Counted from the stretch's first letter, positions 16,896 to 25,987 are shown. The stretch: DNA of 64,000 bases from Anaerolineae bacterium (GCA_022841825.1 JALHQT010000006.1:307378-371377); one strand, 5' to 3'. Translations and numbers: made by a program. The notes: a model not told the origin generated them from the letters alone.

Positions 16896-18215
16896 TCACT
16901 CGGAAACGACAACGTTTGCGGGGAAGGGAGGCAGGATGTCCGGGTCAGCGGTGAGGTCGAGCCTTGAGCCGGAGAAGTCAATGTTGTCTGCGACGATTGA
17001 CCCCGTAACCTGAATGTCGGATGCAGAAATGTTGACACCGCCATCCGGGGCATAGATCACGCCGTACCAGTACCCACTAGAGCCTGAAATTCGGACCGCG
17101 TTATCGCCGCAGTTGGATGCCTGATGCCCCGAATACAGCAGGAAGCCACTCATGTAGTAGTAGACATTGACCCCACCGCTGAAGCTGATCTCGCCGGTCG
17201 CCACGATGGTGATCCCGTTCGTGCCAAAACTGACCCCGCTGCCGATCGAGACATCGCCGTCAACATAATACAAGCCCTCTAACACGCGCCCGTTCCTCGG
17301 GTCCCAAGTCCCGTTGTTTTTCATATCGGGATCATCCGCTGGGCTGGCGATGCTGGTGTACAAGCCTTCCGCATCCGCGCGGCGGGCGTAGATGCCACCC
17401 GGTGCAAAATCGGACATGGGGAAGTGTTCGGCAAGTGGATCATCCCGATCATACTGAGGACCCACGTTGAATCCATCGGGCCAGGTCGTATTGCCACCAT
17501 TGGACTGATCGACGGCGGTCACTGCCGTGACGGGACCACCGATGGTGTTTCCCTGCCCACCGCCGCCAGACTTGATCTCGTTATTGCTGTGGACGCCACC
17601 CTCAATATTGCCCTCTGCCCCCGTCCAGTTCACCGTATTGTTGCACGTGCGCGACCCTCCCCACAGCGCGGGAACACTCGCGGGGTTAAACGGCGGGGTG
17701 CAGCGCCCTACCGCACGCGCGGTCACGGTGAGAGGCTCTTGATAAACGATGTGAATAAAATAGGAGGGCTTTGCGGCTCGGATCGACACTTCGACGTATT
17801 CCGAGTCGCCTGCACCCGTGCCAGCGGTGGGTGGGTTATTGACGGTCACCCAATCTCGAACACTATCGTTATTGAACCCATTGCGTGCCGCTGCCTCATA
17901 CCCGGCAAACTCGACCACAGCCGCGTCGTCGCTGGTGCAGCGCGCGTAGGTCGCGGCAATCACGGCGGCGTCGGTCGCATTCTGGGTATCACGAAAGAGA
18001 AAGAACAGCCCCCCCCCGTCAATCGCAAGCCCCAGCACTGCCAGCAACGCCACCATCATGAATGCCACGATGACGATTGCCTGACCAGACTCAGGGTTCG
18101 GGTCATAGGGGGGCGGATTGCCCGCGCGGTTGCGCCGGAGTGCCCGCCGAGGCAAGGTTTCCCTTGTCCTGGCGGCGGAGAGCTTCCTGAAAGCGTACTG
18201 TGAACGGTTCTGCAT
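16896..18215 (-). CDS. TadG-like secreted protein with beta-rich C-terminal domain
   Basis: A 439-residue protein. A basic N-terminus (about 1-40) precedes a pilin-like signal/membrane segment (SGQAIVIVAFMMVALLAVLG, then AIDGGGLFF and RDTQNATDAAVIAA). This is the signature of the TadE/TadG family's putative Flp-pilus assembly domain. The remainder is Gly/Asn/Asp-rich with strings such as GDVSIGSGVSFGTNGITIVATGE. These look like a right-handed beta-helix or polymer-forming coat. It is the last of three tandem TadE/G-like genes; the tad secretion genes are not in the window. The exact start among the N-terminal codons is uncertain. Confidence 0.78.
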   Translation of the reverse strand: MQNRSQYAFRKLSAARTRETLPRRALRRNRAGNPPPYDPNPESGQAIVIVAFMMVALLAVLGLAIDGGGLFFLFRDTQNATDAAVIAATYARCTSDDAAVVEFAGYEAAARNGFNNDSVRDWVTVNNPPTAGTGAGDSEYVEVSIRAAKPSYFIHIVYQEPLTVTARAVGRCTPPFNPASVPALWGGSRTCNNTVNWTGAEGNIEGGVHSNNEIKSGGGGQGNTIGGPVTAVTAVDQSNGGNTTWPDGFNVGPQYDRDDPLAEHFPMSDFAPGGIYARRADAEGLYTSIASPADDPDMKNNGTWDPRNGRVLEGLYYVDGDVSIGSGVSFGTNGITIVATGEISFSGGVNVYYYMSGFLLYSGHQASNCGDNAVRISGSSGYWYGVIYAPDGGVNISASDIQVTGSIVADNIDFSGSRLDLTADPDILPPFPANVVVSE

Positions 18216-18227
18216 CGCTGCGCCTCG

Positions 18228-20993
18228 CTATGGTCTGAATTCGTTGATGGTGCCGAAAGCCTGCCCAGCGAGTCGCCCGCTTAACCGCTCGATCGTGGCG
18301 TTCGTCGCGTTCGAGAGAATGAGGGAGAAGATTTCTCCGCCGTCATTCCTGTTGTCGCCATTGATGGTGACCTGAATGGTTTGCGTGGTTACGCCGGGCG
18401 CGAATGTCAGGGTACCGGTTGCGCGGCGATAATCGTTGTTGCCCGTGCCTTCGCTTGCCGTGCCAGGCGTCGTGGCGTAATCCACTGTGACCGTCTGGAC
18501 ATTAGTCGGGTAGAGCAGCGTCACTGTAAAGGTCATGGTCGAAGTCTGGTTGCTGCGCTGTGGCTCGTTGCCCGTCGCATCCGCGATGGTCAGCATCGGT
18601 GCCAGCAGCGGGTCGGTACCATTGTCAACCTCGGTGCCATCGTTGACGCCGTCGTTGTCGGTATCGGATTGCAGCGGGTTCGTGTCATAGGTTCCCACTT
18701 CATCGCCGTCGTTCAACCCGTCATCGTCGCTGTCCGTATCTGCCGGATCGGTGCCAATACCCACCTCATCCCAGTCGTTCAGCCCGTCATCATCGCTGTC
18801 AACGTCCAACGGGTCCGTCCCATGGCGATTCACTTCGTCGCTATCGCTCAGTCCATCGTCATCGCTGTCACGATCATTCGGGTTGGTGCCGTAACTGGTC
18901 ACTTCCTGGTAATCGCTCAAACCATCCACATCCGTGTCGCGCTGATTCGGGTTGGTGTTATACACAACCACTTCATCGTAATCGTTCAGGCTGTCGCCAT
19001 CGGTGTCGGGGTTGAACGGCAGCGTCAGATAGAGATTGACCTCAACGCCATCCAGCAAGCCGTCGTCGTCGCTGTCCGGATTGAGCGGATCGGTACGGCT
19101 GATCAGAATTTCATGCGAGTCGCTCAAACCATCGCCAACCAGCGTGCCATTATCGTCCGTGTCACTGTCCTGGCTGGTCGCGAGCGTTCCATACTGGAAG
19201 ATTTCGATGTAGTCCGTCAAGCTATCACCATCGGTATCCCGATTGAGCGGATTGGTGCTGTAGGTGATGACCTCTTCACCGTCCAGCAGCCCCTCACCAT
19301 CGCTGTCCGGGTTATTCGGATTGGTCAGGCGCGCGATTTCGTCGCCATCCAGCAGCCCATCCGCATCGCTGTCGGGATTGAGCGGCAGCGTCAGGTAGGT
19401 CGTGATTTCGGCGCCATCATTCAGCGTATCGCCGTCGGTGTCGGCATTGATCGGGTTTAACCGCCGGGTCTCTTCGCATTCGTTGTTGCAACCGTCGCCG
19501 TCCGGGTCATCGCTGCCCAACTGCGCCAGGTCGCCGAAGTAGGTCATTTCCCAGGTGTCCGTCAGTCGATCGGCATCGCTGTCATCGCCGCGCGGGTCAG
19601 TCCCGTTGGCGATTTCGGTGCCGTCGTCAATCCCGTCACCATCGGTATCGCAGTTCAGCGGATTGGTCAGGTGGACATTGACCTCGTCGCCATCGCTTAA
19701 GCCATCGCCCACGCAGCCCGTCGGCATGTCATCGCTGTCGGTGCTCAGTGGATCAGTACCAAACACGAAGATTTCATCGCGGTCATTCAGACCATCCGCA
19801 TCGCTATCCGGCAGAGCGGGGTCTGTCCCGAAGTTCACGACCTCTGCGCCGTCATTCAGGGTATCGCCGTCACTGTCGTTGTTGGTCGGACTGGTCTCGT
19901 GGACGTTGACCTCGTCGCCATCGCTTAAGCCATCGCCGTCGCTGTCGCCCCAGAACGGATCTGTGCCCCAGGGTGAGATTTCCAGATTGTCATTCAGACC
20001 ATCGTCGTCGCTGTCCTGGTCATTCGGATCGGTATGATGGACGACCACCTCGTCGTAATCCGTCAGAGTATCGCCATCGCTGTCGACATTGAGTGGACTG
20101 GTGAGATAACGGTTAATCTCGTCGCCATCCAGAAGTCCATCGCCATCGCTATCCGACACGGTGGGCGTGAAACCCTGTCCCACCTCGACGCCGTCCGTCA
20201 GTCCATCGCCGTCGGTATCCGCGTTTTTCGGATTGGTTCCGTGAACATTGACTTCGTCGTAGTCCGTCAACCCATCGGCGTCCGTGTCCGGAACCAGCGG
20301 ATTGGTCTTGTGGAGGTATGCCTCGTCGCCGTCCAGCAGCCCATCCCCATCGGTATCGGCGATGTTGGGGTTCAGACCGCGCGTTTCCTCGCAGCCATTG
20401 TTACAACCGTCGCCGTCCGGATCGCTGGTGGCGATGTCATCCAGGTCGCCAAAGTTGTCCATCTCCCATTGATCGAACAAGCCGTCGTAATCGCTGTCAA
20501 CATCGAAGTCATCACTCAATGGGACGCCCAACACAACCGTGCGCTGCCCGGAAAAATTGAGGGTCAGGCTGGGCACAAACTGTGTGATCACTGGCGTCAT
20601 CAACTCGATGGTGGCGACAGTATCGATAACCAGCAAATCACCGCTTTCCAGCAGAGCGGTGTCAATAAACTGATTCATCCCTTCCGGGCAATCATAGGTG
20701 GTGGGGTTACTGGGATCTGCGCTGTCCGCCTCGATATAGCGCACATTCACGGTTGCGGGACCTGCGAAAAACACATCGCGGACCTGCTCGCGCATCCTGC
20801 CGCAGTTGGCATAAGCCTCCGGATCACCAGAGTAACCCAGGACTTCGGCATTGCGCAGCGCGTTACGGAGGGCGTTAGACGCCATCGCGTAAGTGAACAT
20901 GACACGCCCAAAGTCAAAAATGCCCATGGTGAGCAGGAGCAGCATCGGGAGAATCAGAGCGAATTCGGTGAGCGCTTGTCCTCGCTGGCGCAT
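18228..20993 (-). CDS. TadE-like pilin fused to ~27 thrombospondin type 3 repeats and a Calx-beta domain
   Basis: A 921-residue surface protein. Residues 1-40 (RQRGQALTEFALILPMLLLL) are a TadE-type leader and membrane helix. About 41-160 is a small globular pilin part. From about 164 to 797 come about 27 calcium-binding TSP3 units of roughly 23 residues (DSDGDGLLDGDE type). The end (about 799-921) is a Calx-beta-like domain. Two units with CNN(G/E)CEETR mark the starts of two long internal blocks. The ATG at 20993 follows the preceding stop by four bases and has GGAG nine bases upstream. A rigid Ca2+-dependent stalk on a pilus or cell surface is the likely role (inference). Confidence 0.85.
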   Translation of the reverse strand: MRQRGQALTEFALILPMLLLLTMGIFDFGRVMFTYAMASNALRNALRNAEVLGYSGDPEAYANCGRMREQVRDVFFAGPATVNVRYIEADSADPSNPTTYDCPEGMNQFIDTALLESGDLLVIDTVATIELMTPVITQFVPSLTLNFSGQRTVVLGVPLSDDFDVDSDYDGLFDQWEMDNFGDLDDIATSDPDGDGCNNGCEETRGLNPNIADTDGDGLLDGDEAYLHKTNPLVPDTDADGLTDYDEVNVHGTNPKNADTDGDGLTDGVEVGQGFTPTVSDSDGDGLLDGDEINRYLTSPLNVDSDGDTLTDYDEVVVHHTDPNDQDSDDDGLNDNLEISPWGTDPFWGDSDGDGLSDGDEVNVHETSPTNNDSDGDTLNDGAEVVNFGTDPALPDSDADGLNDRDEIFVFGTDPLSTDSDDMPTGCVGDGLSDGDEVNVHLTNPLNCDTDGDGIDDGTEIANGTDPRGDDSDADRLTDTWEMTYFGDLAQLGSDDPDGDGCNNECEETRRLNPINADTDGDTLNDGAEITTYLTLPLNPDSDADGLLDGDEIARLTNPNNPDSDGEGLLDGEEVITYSTNPLNRDTDGDSLTDYIEIFQYGTLATSQDSDTDDNGTLVGDGLSDSHEILISRTDPLNPDSDDDGLLDGVEVNLYLTLPFNPDTDGDSLNDYDEVVVYNTNPNQRDTDVDGLSDYQEVTSYGTNPNDRDSDDDGLSDSDEVNRHGTDPLDVDSDDDGLNDWDEVGIGTDPADTDSDDDGLNDGDEVGTYDTNPLQSDTDNDGVNDGTEVDNGTDPLLAPMLTIADATGNEPQRSNQTSTMTFTVTLLYPTNVQTVTVDYATTPGTASEGTGNNDYRRATGTLTFAPGVTTQTIQVTINGDNRNDGGEIFSLILSNATNATIERLSGRLAGQAFGTINEFRP

Positions 20994-20997
20994 AATC

Positions 20998-21450
20998 TTA
21001 TTCTCCAATGATGACCTGGCTTGCATGAGTCGACATGGTGATGGGGTTGATACCAGCAATTTTGGGGATGATGGGAGTCAGCAACTGAAAGGGATAACTG
21101 ATCGTGACCGAGACCGGTTCACCTACGTTATAGATGGCGTTCCCCTGCGCATCGATCGGGATATCGATCATGATGTTGGTGGCTTGCCAATCGACCATCC
21201 CGCTTCCGGCATGTCTCGCACGATACTCGGCATTGTTGGGGTCAGCGCATTGGGTACCTGCCGCTGCATTGGGGCAGGCAGGATTGATGGCGAGATACAA
21301 CGCGGCTTCACCGGCACCGTCTTCAAGTGCGACGTAGGTGAAGTAGATTCTTCCAAGATCCAATAATCCGGAAACAAGTACAAGCAGTACAATCAGACCT
21401 ATTGTGAATTCAACAAGGCTCTGTCCAGCCTCCGTATCGCGTTTACCCAT
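20998..21450 (-). CDS. TadE-like pseudopilin
   Basis: A 150-residue protein starting MGKRDTEAGQSLVEF followed by a hydrophobic helix (TIGLIVLLVLVSGLLDLG) and IYFTYVALEDGAGEAALY, the TadE signature. The remaining 100 residues form a small exported domain with two Cys. The frame is open 42 bases further upstream, but the ATG at 21450 puts the family motif at the correct distance from the N-terminus. First gene of the three-gene TadE/G-like unit, four bases ahead of the repeat protein. Confidence 0.82.
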   Translation of the reverse strand: MGKRDTEAGQSLVEFTIGLIVLLVLVSGLLDLGRIYFTYVALEDGAGEAALYLAINPACPNAAAGTQCADPNNAEYRARHAGSGMVDWQATNIMIDIPIDAQGNAIYNVGEPVSVTISYPFQLLTPIIPKIAGINPITMSTHASQVIIGE

Positions 21451-21703
21451 AAGACCCAACTTTTCAATTGTTGCCCCCCACATTAGGTGCACCCATAGAC
21501 ATCATAAGTGATAAAGTATTGCTTTTTTCATATTAAAGCCCGTTAACTTTGTGAAAACTTTGTGAATAAGGTGTAAGCATTAGGTTGTGATAAGGAATGA
21601 CATGAGGTAGAAACGTTTTAATCCTCCCGCACTCAAACCCCGCTGTGTTCCTCCTCCCCAATGGGTATAATCCAACTCGCGTTCTCATCGGGATACCCTC
21701 ATC

Positions 21704-22858
21704 ATGTTTGACCCGCTTGCGCTGAAGACAGTTTTTCTCCTTCGCCCGGATATCGTCTTTCTCAATCATGGTTCATTCGGGGCGTGCCCGCGCCCGGTCT
21801 TCAATATTTATCAGCAGTGGCAGTTGGAGATGGAAAAACAGCCGGTGGAATTCCTGGGGCGGCGGCACGACGATCTCCTCGACCATGCGCGCGCCGCGCT
21901 TGCCGAATATCTCCATTCCCCAACCGACAGCCTGATCTTCGTCCCCAACGCCACGACCGGAATCAATATCGTCGCACGTTCGCTGTCGCTGCAGCCGGGC
22001 GACGAAATCCTGACGACTGACCAGGAATACGGCGCGATGGATTACACTTGGGAATTCGTCTGCGCAAAGTCCGGCGCGACGTACCTGAAGCACCCGTTGA
22101 TCGCCCACGAAGGCGCGGCGGAAGGCTTTGTCGAGTCGTTCTGGTCGCGCGTCACCGACCGCACGCGCGTCATCTTCCTGAGCCATATCACGTCCGCCAC
22201 TGCCACCATCCTCCCCATCGCCGAAATCTGCCGCCGCGCCCGTCAGCGAGGCATTCTCACCGTCATCGACGGCGCGCACGCCCCTGGGCAGATCCCGCTT
22301 GACCTGACGCAGATCGACGCCGACTGCTACACCGGCAACTGCCATAAGTGGTTGTGCGCCCCCAAGGGGGCGGCGTTCCTCTATGTACAGCCGCATCTGC
22401 ATCCGATCATCGAACCCGCCGTCATCAGTTGGGGCTGGCTGCCGGGCGCATCCTTTAGCAAACGCAACGGCTGGCAGGGGACGCGGGATATCGCCGCATA
22501 CCTATCCGTTCCCGCCGCCATCCAGTTTCAGGAGGCGAATGACTGGGATGCGATACGCGCGTACGGACACGAGCTTGCGCGCAGCACCCGCCAGCGCTTT
22601 GCCGATCTGACCGGGATTGCGCCGCTGGTTCCCGATTCGCCGGACTGGTTCGCGCAGATGATCGCCATTCCGCTGGCGTGCGATGCCGAGGCGCTGCAAA
22701 AGCGCCTGCGTGAAGAGTACGCCATCGAAATCCCGTTCACACGCTGGAATGACAAGATGGGCATCCGCGCGTCGTTCCAGGGCTACAATACGCAGGAGGA
22801 TGCCGACCTGCTTCTGGAAGCGGTGAAGAGGCTGCTGCCGGAGATGGCAAGGATGTAG
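21704..22858 (+). CDS. Class V PLP aminotransferase-family enzyme (isopenicillin-N epimerase-like)
   Basis: A 384-residue fold-type I PLP enzyme. NHGSFGACPR is the N-terminal substrate loop, PNATTGIN the phosphate-binding region, and VIDGAHAPGQ holds Asp189. Lys215 in GNCHKWLCAPKG is the Schiff-base lysine. This pattern is shared with isopenicillin-N epimerases, ergothioneine-biosynthesis EgtE and cysteine desulfurase-like proteins. No ergothioneine or NRPS gene is nearby, so only the superfamily is assigned. A single gene flanked by intergenic repeats; no strong Shine-Dalgarno. Confidence 0.87.
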   Translation: MFDPLALKTVFLLRPDIVFLNHGSFGACPRPVFNIYQQWQLEMEKQPVEFLGRRHDDLLDHARAALAEYLHSPTDSLIFVPNATTGINIVARSLSLQPGDEILTTDQEYGAMDYTWEFVCAKSGATYLKHPLIAHEGAAEGFVESFWSRVTDRTRVIFLSHITSATATILPIAEICRRARQRGILTVIDGAHAPGQIPLDLTQIDADCYTGNCHKWLCAPKGAAFLYVQPHLHPIIEPAVISWGWLPGASFSKRNGWQGTRDIAAYLSVPAAIQFQEANDWDAIRAYGHELARSTRQRFADLTGIAPLVPDSPDWFAQMIAIPLACDAEALQKRLREEYAIEIPFTRWNDKMGIRASFQGYNTQEDADLLLEAVKRLLPEMARM

Positions 22859-22862
22859 GGAG

Positions 22863-22940
22863 AACCTCACCCCGCATAGAGTCGACAACTGCGAGAGTCG
22901 CCCCCCTCTCCGTATACAGAGAGGGGACGGGGGTGAGGTT
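22863..22940. repeat. Intergenic inverted-repeat element (CCCCTCTC family, copy 1)
   Basis: Outer arms AACCTCACCCC (22863-22873) and GGGGTGAGGTT (22930-22940) are perfect over 11 bp. Inside is a second stem, CCCCTCTC (22903-22910) with GAGAGGGG (22919-22926). The right half resembles the element at 24902-24940. It begins four bases after the aminotransferase stop and might end that transcript. Confidence 0.65.
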
Positions 22941-22991
22941 GGCTTTGCGCGAAGTTTGTAAGTCATGAGACGGGGAGTTATCATCCTAGAA

Positions 22992-23009
22992 TCGAAAAAA
23001 TATTTTCGA
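22992..23009. promoter_or_regulatory. AT-rich palindrome upstream of the ABC binding-protein gene
   Basis: TCGAAAA (22992-22998) and TTTTCGA (23003-23009) are perfect arms around AATA, 33 bases before the ATG of the oligopeptide-binding gene. It could be an operator or a leader hairpin. No regulator gene is adjacent. Confidence 0.35.
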
Positions 23010-23041
23010 GATGGCGCTTTCACATCACAGGGGGTTGTTCC

Positions 23042-24787
23042 ATGTATCGAAAAATGGCTTACGTGCTGCTGGCATTGTCGGCAGTGCTCGTCCTGACGGC
23101 AACGGCGTTCTCGATTGCCGCCGCCCAGGGCAATGTGGACATCTACGGGCGCGATTTGCCGGAAGATGCCGCGCCCTATGAGATGCAGGTCTGGACGCAG
23201 TTGTGCGATTCGACCCGCACCGAAACTTCGCTGATGTCGGCGATCACCGTCTACCAGCGCATCTGCGGCGATACGCACATGTTCGATAAATTCGGCGATT
23301 CGCTGGTCGATCTGGATGAAAATCTCAACCTGATCCCGGGCGCGGCGGAGCGATGGGAAGCGTCGGAAGACGGCTTATCCTGGACGTTCTACCTGCGCCC
23401 CGGGCAGGTCTGGAGCGACGGCACACCGCTGACCGCCAATGACTATGTCGCCACCTACCGCCACATGGTCGATCCGGCGAACGCCTACGACTTCGTGTGG
23501 ATGTGGCAGGGCACCATCGAAGGCTGGTCGGAAGCGGTCGCGGGTGAAATCGCGCCGGAAGAAATGGGCATGGAAGCCGTCGATGACCTGACGCTGGTCG
23601 TGCGCACCAATGGCGCGCGCCCGTACCTGCCCGGCACGCTCTACTTCTGGCCCCCGCTCCAGGCTGCCGCGCTGGAAGCCATCGGTCCCGATTACATCCT
23701 CGACCCGGCGACCAGTGTTTCCTCCGGTCCGTTCATCCTGACCGAGTTCGTGGCGGGCAACCGCGTCATCCTCCAGGCGAACCCGGACTACAAAGGCTAT
23801 CGCACGCCTTACCTGCGCGAACTGCGCGGGATCTATGGCGACCAGCTCAACGGCAGCTTCCTCGCCTTCCAGGCGGGCGACGTCGACCGCGTCAACTACG
23901 TCCACATCTCACTGTCGGACTTCGAAGTGATCGCGGCGGACCCGATGATGAGCCAGAACTATCTGCCCAACTTCGGCGACTTCCGCACCGATTACCTGTT
24001 CTTCGATACCTATAACCCGCCATTTGATGATCAGCGCGTGCGTCTGGCGTTCGCCAAGGCGCTCGACCGCGATGCGATTGTCGAGAACGTCGTCGGGGGG
24101 CAGTTCGGCATTCCCGCCTACTCCTTCCTCGCGCCGGGCTTCCCCGCTTCGGATACCGCGGGCGCGCTGAAGGACATCCAGGGCTTTGACTGCCCCGCCG
24201 CGCAGGCGCTCCTGTCAGACGCGGGCTACCCGAATGGCGAAGGCTTCCCCGCGCAGGAACTCAAGCTGCGTAACGAAAGCGAAGCGCGCGCCAGTTGGTT
24301 CATCGCCTCTGCCGCCTCGATCAGCGACTGCCTCGGCGTCGAAATCACCGTCAACAACATGGAATTCTCGGCGTTCATGGAAGGCTTGCTCGCCCGTCCG
24401 ACGACCGTCCAGTTCGGTGCCGTCTCGTATGGCATGGACTACCTCGATCCGTCGAACATGCTCGGCGTCTGGGTCTCGACCGGTCGTCATTCCTGGCTGA
24501 ACACGGAGTTCGACACGCTGGTCGATCAGGCGAACACGCTGGTCGGTGACCCGGAAGAACGCCTCAACATGTATCGCCAGGCGGAAGAAATCCTGGTCTC
24601 GGATGTCGGCGGCATCTTCCTGCTCCACCGCATCCAGGGCGACCTGTTCCAGCCGTACATCGCGGGCGACTGCCTGCGCCCGGACAACCAGGGGGTCTCG
24701 GCGCTGCACTGGGGCAACGACTGGTGCTGGGGCAGCTTCTACATCACCAACGAAGTTGACAACTTCGAAACCTATCGCACGCGCTAA
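23042..24787 (+). CDS. ABC importer substrate-binding protein, family 5 (oligopeptide/dipeptide type)
   Basis: A 581-residue extracellular solute-binding protein. A Sec signal peptide (YVLLALSAVLVLTATAFSIA) ends near residue 28. The family 5 core follows, including WTFYLRPGQVWSDGTPLTANDYV and a C-terminal lobe with DYLDPSNMLGVW. The family delivers peptides, nickel or sugars to Dpp/Opp-type permeases. AGGGGG lies shortly before the ATG. It is followed, after a 222-base repeat-filled gap, by two permeases. No ATPase gene is linked. Confidence 0.9.
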   Translation: MYRKMAYVLLALSAVLVLTATAFSIAAAQGNVDIYGRDLPEDAAPYEMQVWTQLCDSTRTETSLMSAITVYQRICGDTHMFDKFGDSLVDLDENLNLIPGAAERWEASEDGLSWTFYLRPGQVWSDGTPLTANDYVATYRHMVDPANAYDFVWMWQGTIEGWSEAVAGEIAPEEMGMEAVDDLTLVVRTNGARPYLPGTLYFWPPLQAAALEAIGPDYILDPATSVSSGPFILTEFVAGNRVILQANPDYKGYRTPYLRELRGIYGDQLNGSFLAFQAGDVDRVNYVHISLSDFEVIAADPMMSQNYLPNFGDFRTDYLFFDTYNPPFDDQRVRLAFAKALDRDAIVENVVGGQFGIPAYSFLAPGFPASDTAGALKDIQGFDCPAAQALLSDAGYPNGEGFPAQELKLRNESEARASWFIASAASISDCLGVEITVNNMEFSAFMEGLLARPTTVQFGAVSYGMDYLDPSNMLGVWVSTGRHSWLNTEFDTLVDQANTLVGDPEERLNMYRQAEEILVSDVGGIFLLHRIQGDLFQPYIAGDCLRPDNQGVSALHWGNDWCWGSFYITNEVDNFETYRTR

Positions 24788-25009
24788 ACGCGGGTGAGGA
24801 GCGGGAGTGCTAACCCCTCCCTAAATCCCTCCCCACTCCGCAAGCTACGTGGAGAGGGACTTCCAGAGCGGACGAGGCATGCCTCGTCCCTACATCCGGC
24901 TCCCCTCTCCCTGAGGGAGAGGGGTTGGGGTGAGGGTTTCAGAGGAGTTACATTCCACTGTCGGGATACAGGTGAGGGCAATTCCCCCCTCCTCACATAC
25001 AGGATCATC
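24788..25009. repeat. Composite of nested intergenic repeats between binding protein and permease
   Basis: The gap contains three repeat pieces. One is a CCCTCCC/GAGAGGGAC unit at about 24812-24860. The second is a perfect 20-base palindrome at 24870-24889 followed by CTACAT. The third is a 10-bp hairpin at 24902-24924 (CCCCTCTCCC with GGGAGAGGGG). The reading frame of the next gene is open through it, which is accidental. Such hairpins could make binding-protein mRNA more abundant than permease mRNA (inference). Confidence 0.7.
24870..24889. repeat. Perfect 20-bp palindrome (GTAGGGACG family)
   Basis: GGACGAGGCA and its exact complement meet without a loop. Read on the minus strand the element starts TGTAGGGACG, as do the copies near 37424 and 43079. 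Confidence 0.8.
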
Positions 25010-25987
25010 ATGGCTGCCTTCATCCTTCGACGCCTGGGCGCGCTGTTTTTCGTGCTGCTGGCGGTCTCCATCATCGTCTTTGTGCTCATGAACCTCGTCC
25101 CGGGCGGACCCTTCAGCCTTGGAGAACGCGGCTACACACCGGACGCGCTGGCGAACCTGGAACGCAAGTACGGGCTGGACAAACCGCTGACCGAACGCTA
25201 CCTCAACTTCCTGATCGGCGCGGTTCAGCTCGATTTCGGCTACTCGTTCGCCGTCGCGGGCAGCCCGCCGGTCTCGCAGGTCATCCTGCAAACCTGGCCC
25301 GTCACCCTGCACGTCGGCATTTACACCATCCTCGTGTCATTCACCCTGGGGCTGACCCTGGGCATCGTCGCCGCTTACCGCCGGAACAGTTGGATCGACA
25401 ACGCCGTCACCTTCACCGCGACGCTCGGCATCGCCGTCCCCAACTTCATCATCGCCACGTTCTTATTGTTCCTGATCGGCTATCAGAACGGCTGGGGCGA
25501 ACCCAACAAGTGGATCATCCCGCCGCTCTGGTCAGGCGGTCCCGCCATTCTGTCATGGGACTACTTTCTGCCGGTCATCACGTATGCACTCGCGCCCACA
25601 GCGCTCGTCGCCCGCTATACGCGCGCCAGCGTCGCCGATGCGCTGAATGCCGATTACGTGCGCACCGCCCACGCCAAGGGTTTGAGTGAGGGGCACATCA
25701 TGGCGCGCCATGTGCTGCGCAACGCCATGATCCCGATGATCACCGTCCTGCTGCCGCAAATCCCCAACCTGCTGACCGGCTCGCTCTTCATCGAAGTCGT
25801 CTATGGCATCCCCGGCTTGGGCAAATTCTTCGTCACCAGCATCTTCAACCGCGATTACCCGATGATCATGGGGCTGGTGCTGCTGGTTGCGTTCTTCTGG
25901 GGCATGACGTATCTTGTCACCGATATCCTCTACACCATGATCGACCCACGCATCCGGGTGTACGGCAGCAAAGGCGGGACGACGTGA
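25010..25987 (+). CDS. ABC importer permease, DppB/OppB family
   Basis: A 325-residue inner-membrane permease. MAAFILRRLGALFFVLL is the standard first helix. The binding-protein-dependent transport motif reads RTAHAKGLSEGHIMARHVLRN, the EAA loop that contacts an ATPase. The ATG at 25010 has AGGA five bases upstream; the frame upstream of it is repeat DNA. It overlaps the second permease by four bases. The expected ATPases (DppD/DppF) are not in the window, so a distant or shared ATPase is implied. Confidence 0.93.
   Translation: MAAFILRRLGALFFVLLAVSIIVFVLMNLVPGGPFSLGERGYTPDALANLERKYGLDKPLTERYLNFLIGAVQLDFGYSFAVAGSPPVSQVILQTWPVTLHVGIYTILVSFTLGLTLGIVAAYRRNSWIDNAVTFTATLGIAVPNFIIATFLLFLIGYQNGWGEPNKWIIPPLWSGGPAILSWDYFLPVITYALAPTALVARYTRASVADALNADYVRTAHAKGLSEGHIMARHVLRNAMIPMITVLLPQIPNLLTGSLFIEVVYGIPGLGKFFVTSIFNRDYPMIMGLVLLVAFFWGMTYLVTDILYTMIDPRIRVYGSKGGTT

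Noticed and set aside
18381..21011. Three long open frames on the plus strand opposite the TSP3 repeat gene
   Set aside because: They are the reverse reading of the Asp/Gly-rich repeat codons; the periodic Val/Ile/Arg pattern simply mirrors the repeats, and no start signals or family motifs exist.
24794..25009. 72-codon N-terminal extension of the DppB-type permease
   Set aside because: The extension is translated repeat DNA; the true start at 25010 has a Shine-Dalgarno and the family N-terminus.
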